Of a DNA stretch of 64,000 nucleotides, positions 55,203-63,237 are shown piece after piece. The DNA comes from Limnoglobus roseus (lineage in GTDB: Bacteria; Planctomycetota; Planctomycetia; Gemmatales; Gemmataceae), in the NCBI RefSeq assembly GCF_008254045.1, contig NZ_CP042425.1, positions 62,001 to 126,000 of the forward strand, in the 5' to 3' direction. Each line of letters begins with the position of its first letter. Within the stretch, counting starts at the first letter, position 1. The position numbers and the translations under genes are program-made. Below the pieces are notes generated by a model. The model saw only the letters and a list, made by a program, of their open reading frames with translations, was not told where the DNA came from and did no database searches.

Positions 55203-55865
55203 TCACCCCTGCAAATTCTCCAGCAGCCCCCGCAGTCGCGTCAGCAGGCGGTTGCGGACGAGGTAGACGTAGCCCACCTCGACGCCGCAGGTCCGGGACA
55301 CCGTGGCGGCGGGGATTTCTTCGAGGACGTACTGCCGGAAGATCGCCCAGATGTCGGGCCGGACTTGCGATTCCAGCAGGCTCAGGGCGGCCCGCGTTAG
55401 CAGGAGGGCTTCCTGCCGTTCCAACTCGTCCGGCACTTCCGCCGACGCGATCTTCGAGAGGTGCTGTTCGCCGGCCGCGTTGCCGCGCTTGCGGAAGAGG
55501 TCCACGCACTTCGTCCGCGTTACCGTTCGCAGCCACGCCCGGAAGCTGCGGGAACTGTCGTAGTTCCAGGTCGGCAGTCGCTTCGAGAGTTCGAGGAAGA
55601 CGTCCTGCCCCACGTCGGCCCGGTCGTCACGGTCGCGGATCGTTTGCTGAACCCAGTGGTCGACGAGCGGCACCAGTAGGCGAACGAGGTCGTCCCAGGC
55701 GGTGCGGTCGTTGTTCTGGCGGACCCGTTGCAGCAGCGTGACCGGCGTGTGCGGCAACAGGCGTTGGCGCGTCACGCGGTCCAGCGCCGACAACGGTTGA
55801 GACCGGGACGCGGAGAGGCTGTCGTGGGTCATGAGCGAACGGTCCCGCACCGAGGGCACCATCAT
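55203..55865 (-). CDS. ECF-type RNA polymerase sigma factor
   Basis: The 220-residue product has region 2 (WDDLVRLLVPLVDHWVQQTI, RADVGQDVFLELSKRL, SFRAWLRTVTRTKCVDLFRK) and a region 4 helix-turn-helix (IPAATVSRTCGVEVGYVYLV). No anti-sigma gene is adjacent. It is the first gene of a co-directional set with the ATP-grasp, NADAR and PARG genes and could autoregulate that set. Adjacent ATGs at 55865 and 55862 compete as start, and ATG 55832 is a third choice; none has a strong ribosome site. It is divergent from the TadG-like gene (215 bp). Confidence 0.88.
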   Translation of the reverse strand: MMVPSVRDRSLMTHDSLSASRSQPLSALDRVTRQRLLPHTPVTLLQRVRQNNDRTAWDDLVRLLVPLVDHWVQQTIRDRDDRADVGQDVFLELSKRLPTWNYDSSRSFRAWLRTVTRTKCVDLFRKRGNAAGEQHLSKIASAEVPDELERQEALLLTRAALSLLESQVRPDIWAIFRQYVLEEIPAATVSRTCGVEVGYVYLVRNRLLTRLRGLLENLQG

Positions 55866-56080
55866 TTAACGCTGTTGCGGCGCAACGGGTATCCGAATTA
55901 TCGAATCAACCGAACGTCTGTAGCGGTTCCTCCGACTTTCGCGATTGCGAGGACCACCAAGTCGCGCGAAGCGGCGTCCCCGACCGGCCGCACGCGGCCC
56001 CGTGAGCTAGAGGCACAGTACCGGCTGGAGTGTCACCCCTTTCGACCCTCGGGCCGGGCTTCTCGTTCGGGGACACCGCA

Positions 56081-59068
56081 ATGACGGCTCGACCGCTGGC
56101 CGCCCGGCGTGGCACGATCATCCCGATGCTGGCCGTCTGTGCCGTGGCGCTGTTCGGGTTCCTCGCCCTGGCGATCGACCTGGGGATGTTGATGGTCGCC
56201 CGCAGCCAGTGCCAGAACGCGGCCGACGCCGCGGCGCTGGCGGGGGCGCGGAAACTCGACAACCGCTACCCGACCGGCACCGACCCGGACGCCTACGACA
56301 ACCGCCGGGCGGACGCGATCCAGAACGCCAAGAACGTCGTGCAACTCAACGAGTTCTTCAGCACCAATTACTCCGCCGCCCAAGTGATCACCGCCCGCGC
56401 CGGCCTCTACGATTACGACCCCACCACCGAGCAGTTCGCGCCGATCTACCCGACCAGCAAGCCGAGCGGGAAGTCGTGGACGGCCGTCGAGGTGGAAGTG
56501 AACGGCGAGCAGCCGGCGTACTTCGCCGGCGTCCTCGGCATCACGTCGCTGCCCACGACGGCCCGGGCGGTCGCCGCCCACCGGCCGCGGGACGTCGCGC
56601 TGGTCGTGGACATGTCCGGGTCGATGCAGTTCTCCAGTTCCACGAACTGGGAACCGGGCACGGCCGGCTCGGCCGACGTGGTTTACGGCCTCCTCAACCC
56701 CGACCCCGACTACCCGCGATTCGGCCACTACGCCCGTTACGCGGAATACCAGATCACGAACCCGACGAAGTCGCTCGCGTCCGGCGCGGCCTCCTCGCGG
56801 CCGAACCCGTTGCGGATGACCTCGCCGTTCATCGGGGCCACCGGCGAAGTCTTCGCCCCGAACAACCACACCATCGAGACGCCGAACGGGCCGCCGCTGA
56901 TCCGCGACTTCTACTTCGACCCGATCAACCGCGACGACCCGCGAACGCCGGCCACGACGGTGACGGCGTTCGCGAACCTGTGGAACGCCTTCCAGCGGTG
57001 GAACCCGCCGATCGTGGCCGACGGCGACCCGAACAACTTGACGCCGCCGACGTACAGTTGGAGCAACTACAGCGCGACCGACACCAGCAACACCCGCGGC
57101 CCGACGCCGGCCCCGCCGAGCTTCGCGGACCAGTCCGATGCCGCCGGCGTGCCCTACGTCGGCGACCGCTTCCCGCGGAAGGGCGGCGTGACATCGACGG
57201 CGAGTTGGAACCCGACCACGAGCACGGGCGCTGCCCGCACGCTGGTGGACGTGCTGAACACGCCGCCCGCGCTGCCGCGGGACATTCCCGCCAGCCGCCC
57301 CGCGATCTTCAACGGCAACCGCACCGAAGGCGGCACCGACACGGGCAACTTCTACGACGACGGCTGGGAGCGCAACGGCTACGACCTCGACGTGCCGACG
57401 TACATCTCCTCGGACCGGGCGACGGCCAAAACACGGTCGGGCACGCCCTTCCAGGGGTACTCGATGGGGCCGGGGTACTGGGGGAAGACGTTCTTCATGT
57501 GGCCGCCCGACCCGCGGTGGGGCAACCCGGACACCGGCACGCCGAACACCGGGGCCGTTCGCCCCGACCTGCCGAGCACGGCGAACCCGGCGAAGGACGC
57601 CAACGGCAACTGGATCGCCGACTGGCGGCGGCGGTTCTTCCTCCGCGGCAACAGCGCCGACACCGGCAACGCTGCTAGCTACCAACTCCTCGACCCGCAG
57701 GGCGACAACGACCCGAGCACGGTCGGCGAGCAGAACGTCAACCAGACCCTCTTCCGCACCGCCTACGGCCACACACTCCGCGACCCCGGCACGAACACGG
57801 TGCGGGCCTACCGGATCAACTACCGGGCGGTGCTGGCGTGGATTCGCAGTGGGCCGCAGGTGTTGCCGCCGAACCTCCGGGCCGGGCGGATTCTGTACTA
57901 CACGTCGATCCCGGACAACGTGGACAACTTCGCCACCGACGGGGATCACCGGTTCTGGCGGGACTACATCGACTTCGTGATGGGCAACAGCGGCAACGTC
58001 ACCGGGTTCAATCCCCAGTACACGCTGGCCGGGGCCGAGAACCAGCCGTGGCCGGAGGGGGCGAGCATCCAAATCGGGGCGACGGCCAGTTACCAGCCCA
58101 GCCCGACGGGGCCGGCGAACCCGCGGCCGTACATGAACGCGACGGACAACCCGAACCGCCCGCGGATGCACTTCTGGTTCGGCCCGGCGACGATGCTCTC
58201 GTTCCTCTCCACCCGCTCGCCGGGCAAGAACTGGCTGCCGGGCACCAGCCACGAGGCCCAGAGTTGGCAACTGAAGGTCGGCATTCAGTCGGCCCTCGAC
58301 GACATCAAAAACAACCACCCGAACGACAGCGTCGGCATGGTCTTCTTCGGCTACCCGAACTACACGACGACGCGGGTGACGGTGGGCCAAGACTGGGTGA
58401 ACCTCAAGAACTCGCTCTTCTTCCCGCTGTCGCTGCTGCCGGAACTGAAGGCGGGGAACCAGTCGACGGAAGTGCGGCCTTACAACACCGGCTTCGGCTC
58501 GGCCCTGTTGGGCAACCTGCCGAACGCGAACGGCCAGACCGACCCGAACACCGGCCTCGCGTTGGCGTTCAACACGCTTCGCAAGGCGAGCGGCGGCGGC
58601 AGCGGCCGCAAGGGCGCGTCGAAGCTCCTGATCTTCGAAACCGACGGCGTGCCGAACGCCTACCAGGACTACAACCTGAGCGGCACCGGGGACACCAACC
58701 GCTACACTTACGGCGGCCCCGGCGCGAACCGCGGCAACGGTGACTTCGACGTGATGCAACGGGCCTACGACGTGGCCACCCAGTTCACGCAGTTGACCGA
58801 CGCCGGCGGCCACTCGCTCCCGAACGCCCCGGCCCGCATCTACCCGATCGCGTTCGGCGACCTGTTCAGTTCGGGCAGCAGTTTCAAGGACACGGCCACG
58901 ACGTTCCTCAGTACGCTCGCCTACTACGGCAAGACGACGGCAAACCTGACCGACCCGCTGCCGCCGACCCAGATTATCACAGGCCCGTCGCAGACGCGGA
59001 TCGACAACCTCCGCACGACCTTCGAGCGCATCTTGCAGAGCGGCGTGCAGGTGACACTGGTGGAGTGA
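56081..59068 (+). CDS. TadG-like protein with VWA domain
   Basis: The 995-residue product starts at ATG 56081 with GGGGA upstream. The N-terminus GTIIPMLAVCAVALFGFLAL is a TadE/TadG-type membrane segment followed by RSQCQNAADAAALAGARKL. A von Willebrand A domain begins near 170 with the MIDAS motif DMSGSM (D177, S179, S181). It is interrupted by a very long insert rich in Asn/Pro/Thr and resumes near GRKGASKLLIFETDGVPNAYQ. TadG proteins help anchor or tether Tad pili to the outer membrane, so it probably serves the tad locus at 18.6-30.6 kb although it lies 25 kb away. Its size is far above ordinary TadG. Confidence 0.82.
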   Translation: MTARPLAARRGTIIPMLAVCAVALFGFLALAIDLGMLMVARSQCQNAADAAALAGARKLDNRYPTGTDPDAYDNRRADAIQNAKNVVQLNEFFSTNYSAAQVITARAGLYDYDPTTEQFAPIYPTSKPSGKSWTAVEVEVNGEQPAYFAGVLGITSLPTTARAVAAHRPRDVALVVDMSGSMQFSSSTNWEPGTAGSADVVYGLLNPDPDYPRFGHYARYAEYQITNPTKSLASGAASSRPNPLRMTSPFIGATGEVFAPNNHTIETPNGPPLIRDFYFDPINRDDPRTPATTVTAFANLWNAFQRWNPPIVADGDPNNLTPPTYSWSNYSATDTSNTRGPTPAPPSFADQSDAAGVPYVGDRFPRKGGVTSTASWNPTTSTGAARTLVDVLNTPPALPRDIPASRPAIFNGNRTEGGTDTGNFYDDGWERNGYDLDVPTYISSDRATAKTRSGTPFQGYSMGPGYWGKTFFMWPPDPRWGNPDTGTPNTGAVRPDLPSTANPAKDANGNWIADWRRRFFLRGNSADTGNAASYQLLDPQGDNDPSTVGEQNVNQTLFRTAYGHTLRDPGTNTVRAYRINYRAVLAWIRSGPQVLPPNLRAGRILYYTSIPDNVDNFATDGDHRFWRDYIDFVMGNSGNVTGFNPQYTLAGAENQPWPEGASIQIGATASYQPSPTGPANPRPYMNATDNPNRPRMHFWFGPATMLSFLSTRSPGKNWLPGTSHEAQSWQLKVGIQSALDDIKNNHPNDSVGMVFFGYPNYTTTRVTVGQDWVNLKNSLFFPLSLLPELKAGNQSTEVRPYNTGFGSALLGNLPNANGQTDPNTGLALAFNTLRKASGGGSGRKGASKLLIFETDGVPNAYQDYNLSGTGDTNRYTYGGPGANRGNGDFDVMQRAYDVATQFTQLTDAGGHSLPNAPARIYPIAFGDLFSSGSSFKDTATTFLSTLAYYGKTTANLTDPLPPTQIITGPSQTRIDNLRTTFERILQSGVQVTLVE

Positions 59069-59075
59069 AAGGCAA

Positions 59076-59201
59076 AAACCGATTCACCACAGAGGGCACA
59101 GAGAACACAGAGAAAAGACGAGAAGAGGTTTTGATTTAGTCTTCTGAACTGAATCTGGTTTTTCCTCTGCGTTCTCTGTGCCCTCTGTGGTGAATCGGTT
59201 T
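59076..59201. repeat. Inverted repeat with ACAGAG units, MITE-like
   Basis: Arms of 37 bases (59076-59112 and 59165-59201) are complementary with one mismatch and enclose 52 bases. The arms are made of CACAGAGGGCACAGAGAACACAGAG-like units (here described in part), a known type of intergenic repeat in planctomycetes and other large genomes. It fills the space between the TadG-like gene and the ABC ATPase gene and could act as terminator for the first. Confidence 0.8.
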
Positions 59202-59215
59202 TGGTTTTGCGAACC

Positions 59216-59974
59216 ATGAGCTACACTGCCGACATGACCGCAGCCGTCTTTGAGAACGTCCACAAGGACTACGTCACCCGCCCGATCCTGCGGACGAAGA
59301 TCGCCGCCGTCCGCGGCGTCAGTCTGAGCGTGCCCACCGGCAGCGTCTTCGCGCTCCTCGGCCCGAACCGGGCGGGGAAGACAACGCTGGTGAAGATGCT
59401 GCTTTCCCTGGCGAAGCCGACCGGCGGCACGATCAACCGCCTCGGCCAGCCGATTGCAACACGTGCGACGCTCGGCCGCGTCGGGTACATGCACGAAAAC
59501 CACGCCTTCCCGCGTTACCTTTCGGCGGCCGAGGTACTGCACTTCTACGGCGGCCTCTCGGGCGTGCGCAGCGAAGACCTGCCGGCGAAGGTGAACGCCC
59601 TCCTCGACCGCGTCGGCCTCGCCGACCGGCGGCGCGATTCCATCAGCGGCTTCAGCAAGGGCATGGTGCAACGCCTCGGCTTGGCCCAGGCGATCCTGAA
59701 CAACCCCGACTTGCTCATCCTCGACGAGCCGACGGAAGGGCTGGACCTGACGGGCCGCAAGTTGCTCCGCGAAGTCGTCCGCGAGACGAAGGCGGCCGGG
59801 AAAACGGTGCTACTCGTGTCGCACGTCCTGCCGGAAGTCGAGGAACTGTGCGACGACGCGGCCGTGATCGTGGCCGGGAAGTTGGCGTTCGCCGGGAAGC
59901 TGAGCGAGTTGTCGAAGGGGCGAAACCTGGAGGCGGCCTTGCAGGACGTTTACGAAACGGGGGCGGCCCGATGA
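59216..59974 (+). CDS. ABC transporter ATP-binding protein with altered Walker A
   Basis: The product is 252 residues from ATG 59216; ATG 59234 is an alternative and neither has a clear ribosome site. The Walker A reads LGPNRAGKTTLVK, where the second conserved Gly is Arg. The rest is normal for the CcmA/NatA-like export group: GYMHENHAFPRYLSAAEVL, signature SGFSKGMVQRLGLAQAI, Walker B LLILDEPTEGLD and switch His in LLVSHVLPEVEEL. Its stop overlaps the permease start by four bases (ATGA), so the two are coupled. The substrate is unknown. Confidence 0.9.
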   Translation: MSYTADMTAAVFENVHKDYVTRPILRTKIAAVRGVSLSVPTGSVFALLGPNRAGKTTLVKMLLSLAKPTGGTINRLGQPIATRATLGRVGYMHENHAFPRYLSAAEVLHFYGGLSGVRSEDLPAKVNALLDRVGLADRRRDSISGFSKGMVQRLGLAQAILNNPDLLILDEPTEGLDLTGRKLLREVVRETKAAGKTVLLVSHVLPEVEELCDDAAVIVAGKLAFAGKLSELSKGRNLEAALQDVYETGAAR

Positions 59975-60969
59975 ACCTCGCCTTCGCGATCCGCACGATC
60001 CGCTGGATGGTCCGCGACACGTTCCGCCAGTCGCTCGCCACGAAACTCTTCTGGGTGATGCTCGCCATCACCGCCGTCTGCACGCTGTTCTGCCTGAGCA
60101 TCACCGTCACCGGCGACACGCCCCCGACCGGCACGGGCTACGACGCCGGCGGATTCATCACGCCGGAACAGGCGAAGGAAATCGGGGAGGAGAAGGTCAA
60201 AAAGGACGGCCTGAAGGTTCTCCGCGGCGAGGTATCGTTCGGCTTCGGCCTGATGACGGTGCCGATCAACCGGTACAAGGAAGACGCCGTTCGCTACGTG
60301 CAAATCTGGCTGGCGGCCATCCTCGCCGACACCGCCGGCGTGCTGCTCGCGCTCCTCTGGACCGCCGGCTTCTTGCCGACGTTCCTTGAACCGCAGTCGG
60401 CCACAGTGCTACTTGCAAAGCCGGCCTCGAGGTGGGCATTGCTCGTCGGCAAATACCTCGGCGTGGTGCTGTTCGTCGGCCTGCAAGCGTTCGTGTTCGT
60501 GGCCGCGACGTGGTTCGCCCTCGGTGGCAAGACCGGCGTCTGGGACGCAACTTACTGGCTGGCCGTGCCACTGCTCACGCTGAACTTCGCCGTCTTCTAC
60601 GCCGTCTCGGCGTTCCTGGCCGTGGCTAGCCGCAGTACGGTCGTGTGCATCTTCGGCACCCTGCTCTTCTGGCTGCTCTGCTGGACGATCAACTACACGC
60701 ACATCCGCCTACTCGCCCAACCCGTCGAAGGCATGGCCGGCACGGCCGTGTTAGACGCGGGTTACTGGGTGCTGCCGAAGCCGCTCGACCTGGGCGGCGT
60801 CTTCTACGACGCGATGCGGGCGACGGGCTTCTCGGCCCCGGTACCGGAGCTGGACGCGGTGCAAAAGAAGGGGCAGCTCTGCCCGGAACTGTCGGTGCTC
60901 ACGAGCCTGCTGTTTGCACTGTTGGTGCTGTTGCTGGCGGCTTACGAGTTCAAATCCACTGACTACTGA
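59971..60969 (+). CDS. ABC transporter permease (ABC-2 type)
   Basis: The 332-residue product starts MNLAFAIRTIRWMVRDTFRQ at ATG 59971. One helix near 28-48 is followed by a loop of about 70 residues, then five or more helices (about 105-330), the usual ABC-2 permease layout. It should form the membrane channel for the ATPase encoded upstream. The cargo cannot be deduced. Its end overlaps the convergent DUF2304 gene by 7 bp, next to a palindrome. Confidence 0.87.
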   Translation: MNLAFAIRTIRWMVRDTFRQSLATKLFWVMLAITAVCTLFCLSITVTGDTPPTGTGYDAGGFITPEQAKEIGEEKVKKDGLKVLRGEVSFGFGLMTVPINRYKEDAVRYVQIWLAAILADTAGVLLALLWTAGFLPTFLEPQSATVLLAKPASRWALLVGKYLGVVLFVGLQAFVFVAATWFALGGKTGVWDATYWLAVPLLTLNFAVFYAVSAFLAVASRSTVVCIFGTLLFWLLCWTINYTHIRLLAQPVEGMAGTAVLDAGYWVLPKPLDLGGVFYDAMRATGFSAPVPELDAVQKKGQLCPELSVLTSLLFALLVLLLAAYEFKSTDY

Positions 60970-61334
60970 CGTTCCGAAAGCCCCGGCACGGCCGTGCCGG
61001 GGCTTTCGTGCCCACGACGCGCTTCCTGAATCGCAATGTGCCGGGCGAGTTGCGTGACCTGCCGCTGCACGCGAAGGTGGCACGAGTACAGAAAGAACGA
61101 CACCCACAGGAACGCCAGCACGAACAGGTACAGGACTACGTCCGCCCCGCGGCCAATGCCGAGCAGATCGGCGACGCGCTGGATCAACAGTGGATCGAGG
61201 ATGGCGACGGCGGCGGCCAACCACACGGCCAGCCGCAGCAAGCGAATCCACCGACCGCGGCGGAACGACGCGAGCAATTCCCGCAGGACCAGCAAGCCCA
61301 ACACCGTGCCGGCGACCATCTGAAAGACGCTCAT
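60963..61334 (-). CDS. DUF2304 membrane protein
   Basis: The 123-residue product starts MSVFQMVAGTVLGLLVLREL at ATG 61334 and has three membrane helices (about 2-18, 28-48, 60-82), typical of DUF2304 proteins that accompany dolichol-phosphate-sugar-synthase-like GT2 enzymes. Its ATG overlaps the GT2 stop (ATGA). The C-terminal residues ESPGTAVPGLSERQ are encoded by the palindrome at 60976-61007 and so match the RND pump C-terminus by repeat insertion, not homology. Confidence 0.8.
   Translation of the reverse strand: MSVFQMVAGTVLGLLVLRELLASFRRGRWIRLLRLAVWLAAAVAILDPLLIQRVADLLGIGRGADVVLYLFVLAFLWVSFFLYSCHLRVQRQVTQLARHIAIQEARRGHESPGTAVPGLSERQ
60976..61007. terminator. Perfect 32-bp palindrome, CACGGCCGTG core, at the junction of convergent genes
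   Basis: Two 16-base arms are perfectly complementary with no spacer. The palindrome lies 6 bases beyond the permease stop and inside the 3' end of the DUF2304 gene, so it can act as terminator for both. It belongs to the same family as 1021-1048 and 18513-18542, with covarying arm positions. Confidence 0.65.
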
Positions 61335-62014
61335 CGGACCACCTTCCCGATCAGGAACTGCCACACAACCCGCACGGCGTTCCACGAACTCTGCCCCTTC
61401 GCCAGTGTGGCCGCCGAGTAGCGGACGGTCACTGGCACTTCCACGAACCGCAGTCCCTGCACGCGAATCTCGTCGAGGATTTCCGAGGCGTGGGCCATGC
61501 GATCCTGCGTGATGCGGATTCGCCGGGCGGCCGCGGCCGAGAACGCGCGGAAACCGTTGTGCGTGTCGGTGACGGCGATGCGGGAGACGACCCGCGTGAA
61601 AAGCACGCCGGCCTTCAGCACGAGCCGCCGCGACGCGGGCAGGTTCTCCGTCCGCCCGAGGAACCGCGAGCCGAGCGTCACATCGGCGGTGCCCGCCAGC
61701 ACCGGCGCGACCACCGCTGCGAGGTCGTTCGCGTCGTGCTGATTGTCGGCGTCGAAGGTGACGAGCACTTCCGCCCCGCGGGCGAGCGCGAAGTCGAGGC
61801 CGGTTTGCAAGGCCGCCCCCTGCCCGCGGTTAATCGGGTGCCGCAGTACCCAGACGGGGAAAGTGGCGGCGACGGCCGCCGTGTCGTCGCGCGAGCCGTC
61901 GTCCACGGCCACGACGTTCCCGCAGACGGGAAGCAGCCCGCGGAGCGTCACCGCCAGCCGCTCGCCCTCGTTGTACGCGGCGATCACGACCCACACGCCG
62001 GGCGGAACCGTCAT
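61331..62014 (-). CDS. Glycosyltransferase family 2 (polyprenyl-phosphate sugar synthase-like)
   Basis: The 227-residue product starts MTVPPGVWVVIAAYNEGERL at ATG 62014. GT2 motifs are VVAVDDGSRDDTAAVA, NRGQGAALQTGL, the DXD-type TFDADNQHDANDL, and TLGSRFLGR. It resembles dolichol/undecaprenyl-phosphate mannosyl- or glucosyltransferases. It is coupled by ATGA overlaps on both sides, to the GT4 upstream and to DUF2304 downstream, and likely supplies lipid-linked sugar for this operon. Confidence 0.9.
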   Translation of the reverse strand: MTVPPGVWVVIAAYNEGERLAVTLRGLLPVCGNVVAVDDGSRDDTAAVAATFPVWVLRHPINRGQGAALQTGLDFALARGAEVLVTFDADNQHDANDLAAVVAPVLAGTADVTLGSRFLGRTENLPASRRLVLKAGVLFTRVVSRIAVTDTHNGFRAFSAAAARRIRITQDRMAHASEILDEIRVQGLRFVEVPVTVRYSAATLAKGQSSWNAVRVVWQFLIGKVVR

Positions 62015-63237
62015 GGCGAAGGAACCTCCGGGAACAACTGCCGCACCCACTCGTCCAACGAAGGAAAGGCGAGCGGGGGGCGTAAGCCCCCTGATTCTGA
62101 TGCGATATTGGAACCCCGAGCGGAAGCGACGGGGTGAGGAAACGGCCTCTCAACCCCGTCGCTTCCGCTCGGGGTTCCAGAAAGAATCAGGGGGCTTACG
62201 CCCCCCGCTCGCCGGGGTTCCGACGGTGCGAGTGCCTCTCGAATCGCAATTCGCACGGCCTCGACGGTCCTCTCCGTGAAGACCAACCCCGGTAGGTCGC
62301 CGTACGGCTCGAAGCCGGGGTCGTATCCGAGGACCACCGGCAGGCCGCAGGATAACGCTTCCTGCACCACGAGTGGGAACCCCTCTCGCACTTCGGCCGG
62401 CAGGACGAGGACATCGGCCGCATGGTAGAGCGTTCGCAGTTCGGCTTGCGGTCGCGGCGGCAGGTACACCACGCCCGTTCGCGGCAAAGGGCCGAGCATC
62501 GACACATCGCCGGGGCCACAGAACACCAGGTCGAAACGGGTGTCCGACGCCGCGAGCAACAGCGGCACCCCCTTCGTTTCGAGCAGTCGGCCGACAAACA
62601 GCACCTTCGGCCGGTCGTCCCACCCGAGCGAGCGCCGGGCTTCGGCCCGTTGGTCCTGCGTCGGCGGGAAGAATCGTTCGCCGTCCACGGGGTTCATCAC
62701 GAACGCCACATCAGATCGGCGGCGGAACTTCGCGAGCAACAACTGCACCCGGCTGTTGTACGCGACGGCCCGCGTCGCCAGCATCGTCGTCACTCGGCCG
62801 AGCGTTTCCACCCCGACGCGGGCCAACAGCGTGGCGATCGGCGAGGCGAATTTCTGGACGCCGCCGTGATCGGTCAGCACGCTCGGCACACTTCGCCACT
62901 TCGCCAGGATCATCGCGACGATGGAGCCGAGAAACAGGAAGCCGTGCGCGTGAACCACGTCCGCCCGGCCGAGTTCCCGCCACAGGATCGACACCAGCCG
63001 CGGCGAGAACAGCGGGTACGGGATGCCGAACCGGCGTTCCAACACGTGCGACGCGGGCACGCGGATGACCGTCACGCCGGTGGGGTAGTTCGGTTCTGCC
63101 CCGCGGCCGTCGCCGTCGCTAGTGACGAGCGTGACGGCGTGCCCCGCGTTCGCCAACGCCCGGATTTCCAGATCAACGAGGTTCTCGACGCCCCCGACGT
63201 GCGGCAGGGCAAGGTGCGAGACGATCAGCACTCTCAC
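62011..63237 (-). CDS. Glycosyltransferase family 4/1 with a repeat-derived C-terminal insert
   Basis: The start is GTG 63237, overlapping the methyltransferase stop (GTGA); the open frame further upstream is not coding. The 408-residue product has the GT-B fold with VRVLIVSHLALPHVGGVENL at the N-terminus, HAHGFLFLGSIVAMIL, FVGRLLETKGVPLLL and the nucleotide-sugar site EGFPLVVQEALSCGLPVVL. Residues of about 342-390 (from AGGVSPLIL to SGGLRPPLA) are encoded by the nested palindromes at 62069-62212, an in-frame 48-codon insert. The protein then continues FPSLDEWVRQLFPEV. Whether the insert is tolerated is unknown. The gene is coupled to GT2 downstream. Confidence 0.88.
   Translation of the reverse strand: MRVLIVSHLALPHVGGVENLVDLEIRALANAGHAVTLVTSDGDGRGAEPNYPTGVTVIRVPASHVLERRFGIPYPLFSPRLVSILWRELGRADVVHAHGFLFLGSIVAMILAKWRSVPSVLTDHGGVQKFASPIATLLARVGVETLGRVTTMLATRAVAYNSRVQLLLAKFRRRSDVAFVMNPVDGERFFPPTQDQRAEARRSLGWDDRPKVLFVGRLLETKGVPLLLAASDTRFDLVFCGPGDVSMLGPLPRTGVVYLPPRPQAELRTLYHAADVLVLPAEVREGFPLVVQEALSCGLPVVLGYDPGFEPYGDLPGLVFTERTVEAVRIAIREALAPSEPRRAGGVSPLILSGTPSGSDGVERPFPHPVASARGSNIASESGGLRPPLAFPSLDEWVRQLFPEVPSP
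62069..62212. repeat. Nested palindromes inside the glycosyltransferase gene (includes repeat copy 3)
   Basis: An outer palindrome has perfect 30-base arms (62069-62098 and 62183-62212). Within it lies copy 3 of the dispersed repeat, with perfect 26-base arms (62110-62135 and 62153-62178). Copy 3 differs from copies 1 and 2 by one base in each arm at paired positions, so pairing is kept. The whole block is 144 bp, exactly 48 codons, and has no stop in the glycosyltransferase frame. No target-site duplication is obvious. Confidence 0.88.

Noticed and set aside
56033..58813. A 926-codon open frame antisense to the TadG-like gene
   Set aside because: It is the mirror of a strongly coding GC-rich gene, has low-complexity Arg/Val/Gly composition, no recognisable domain and no ribosome site.
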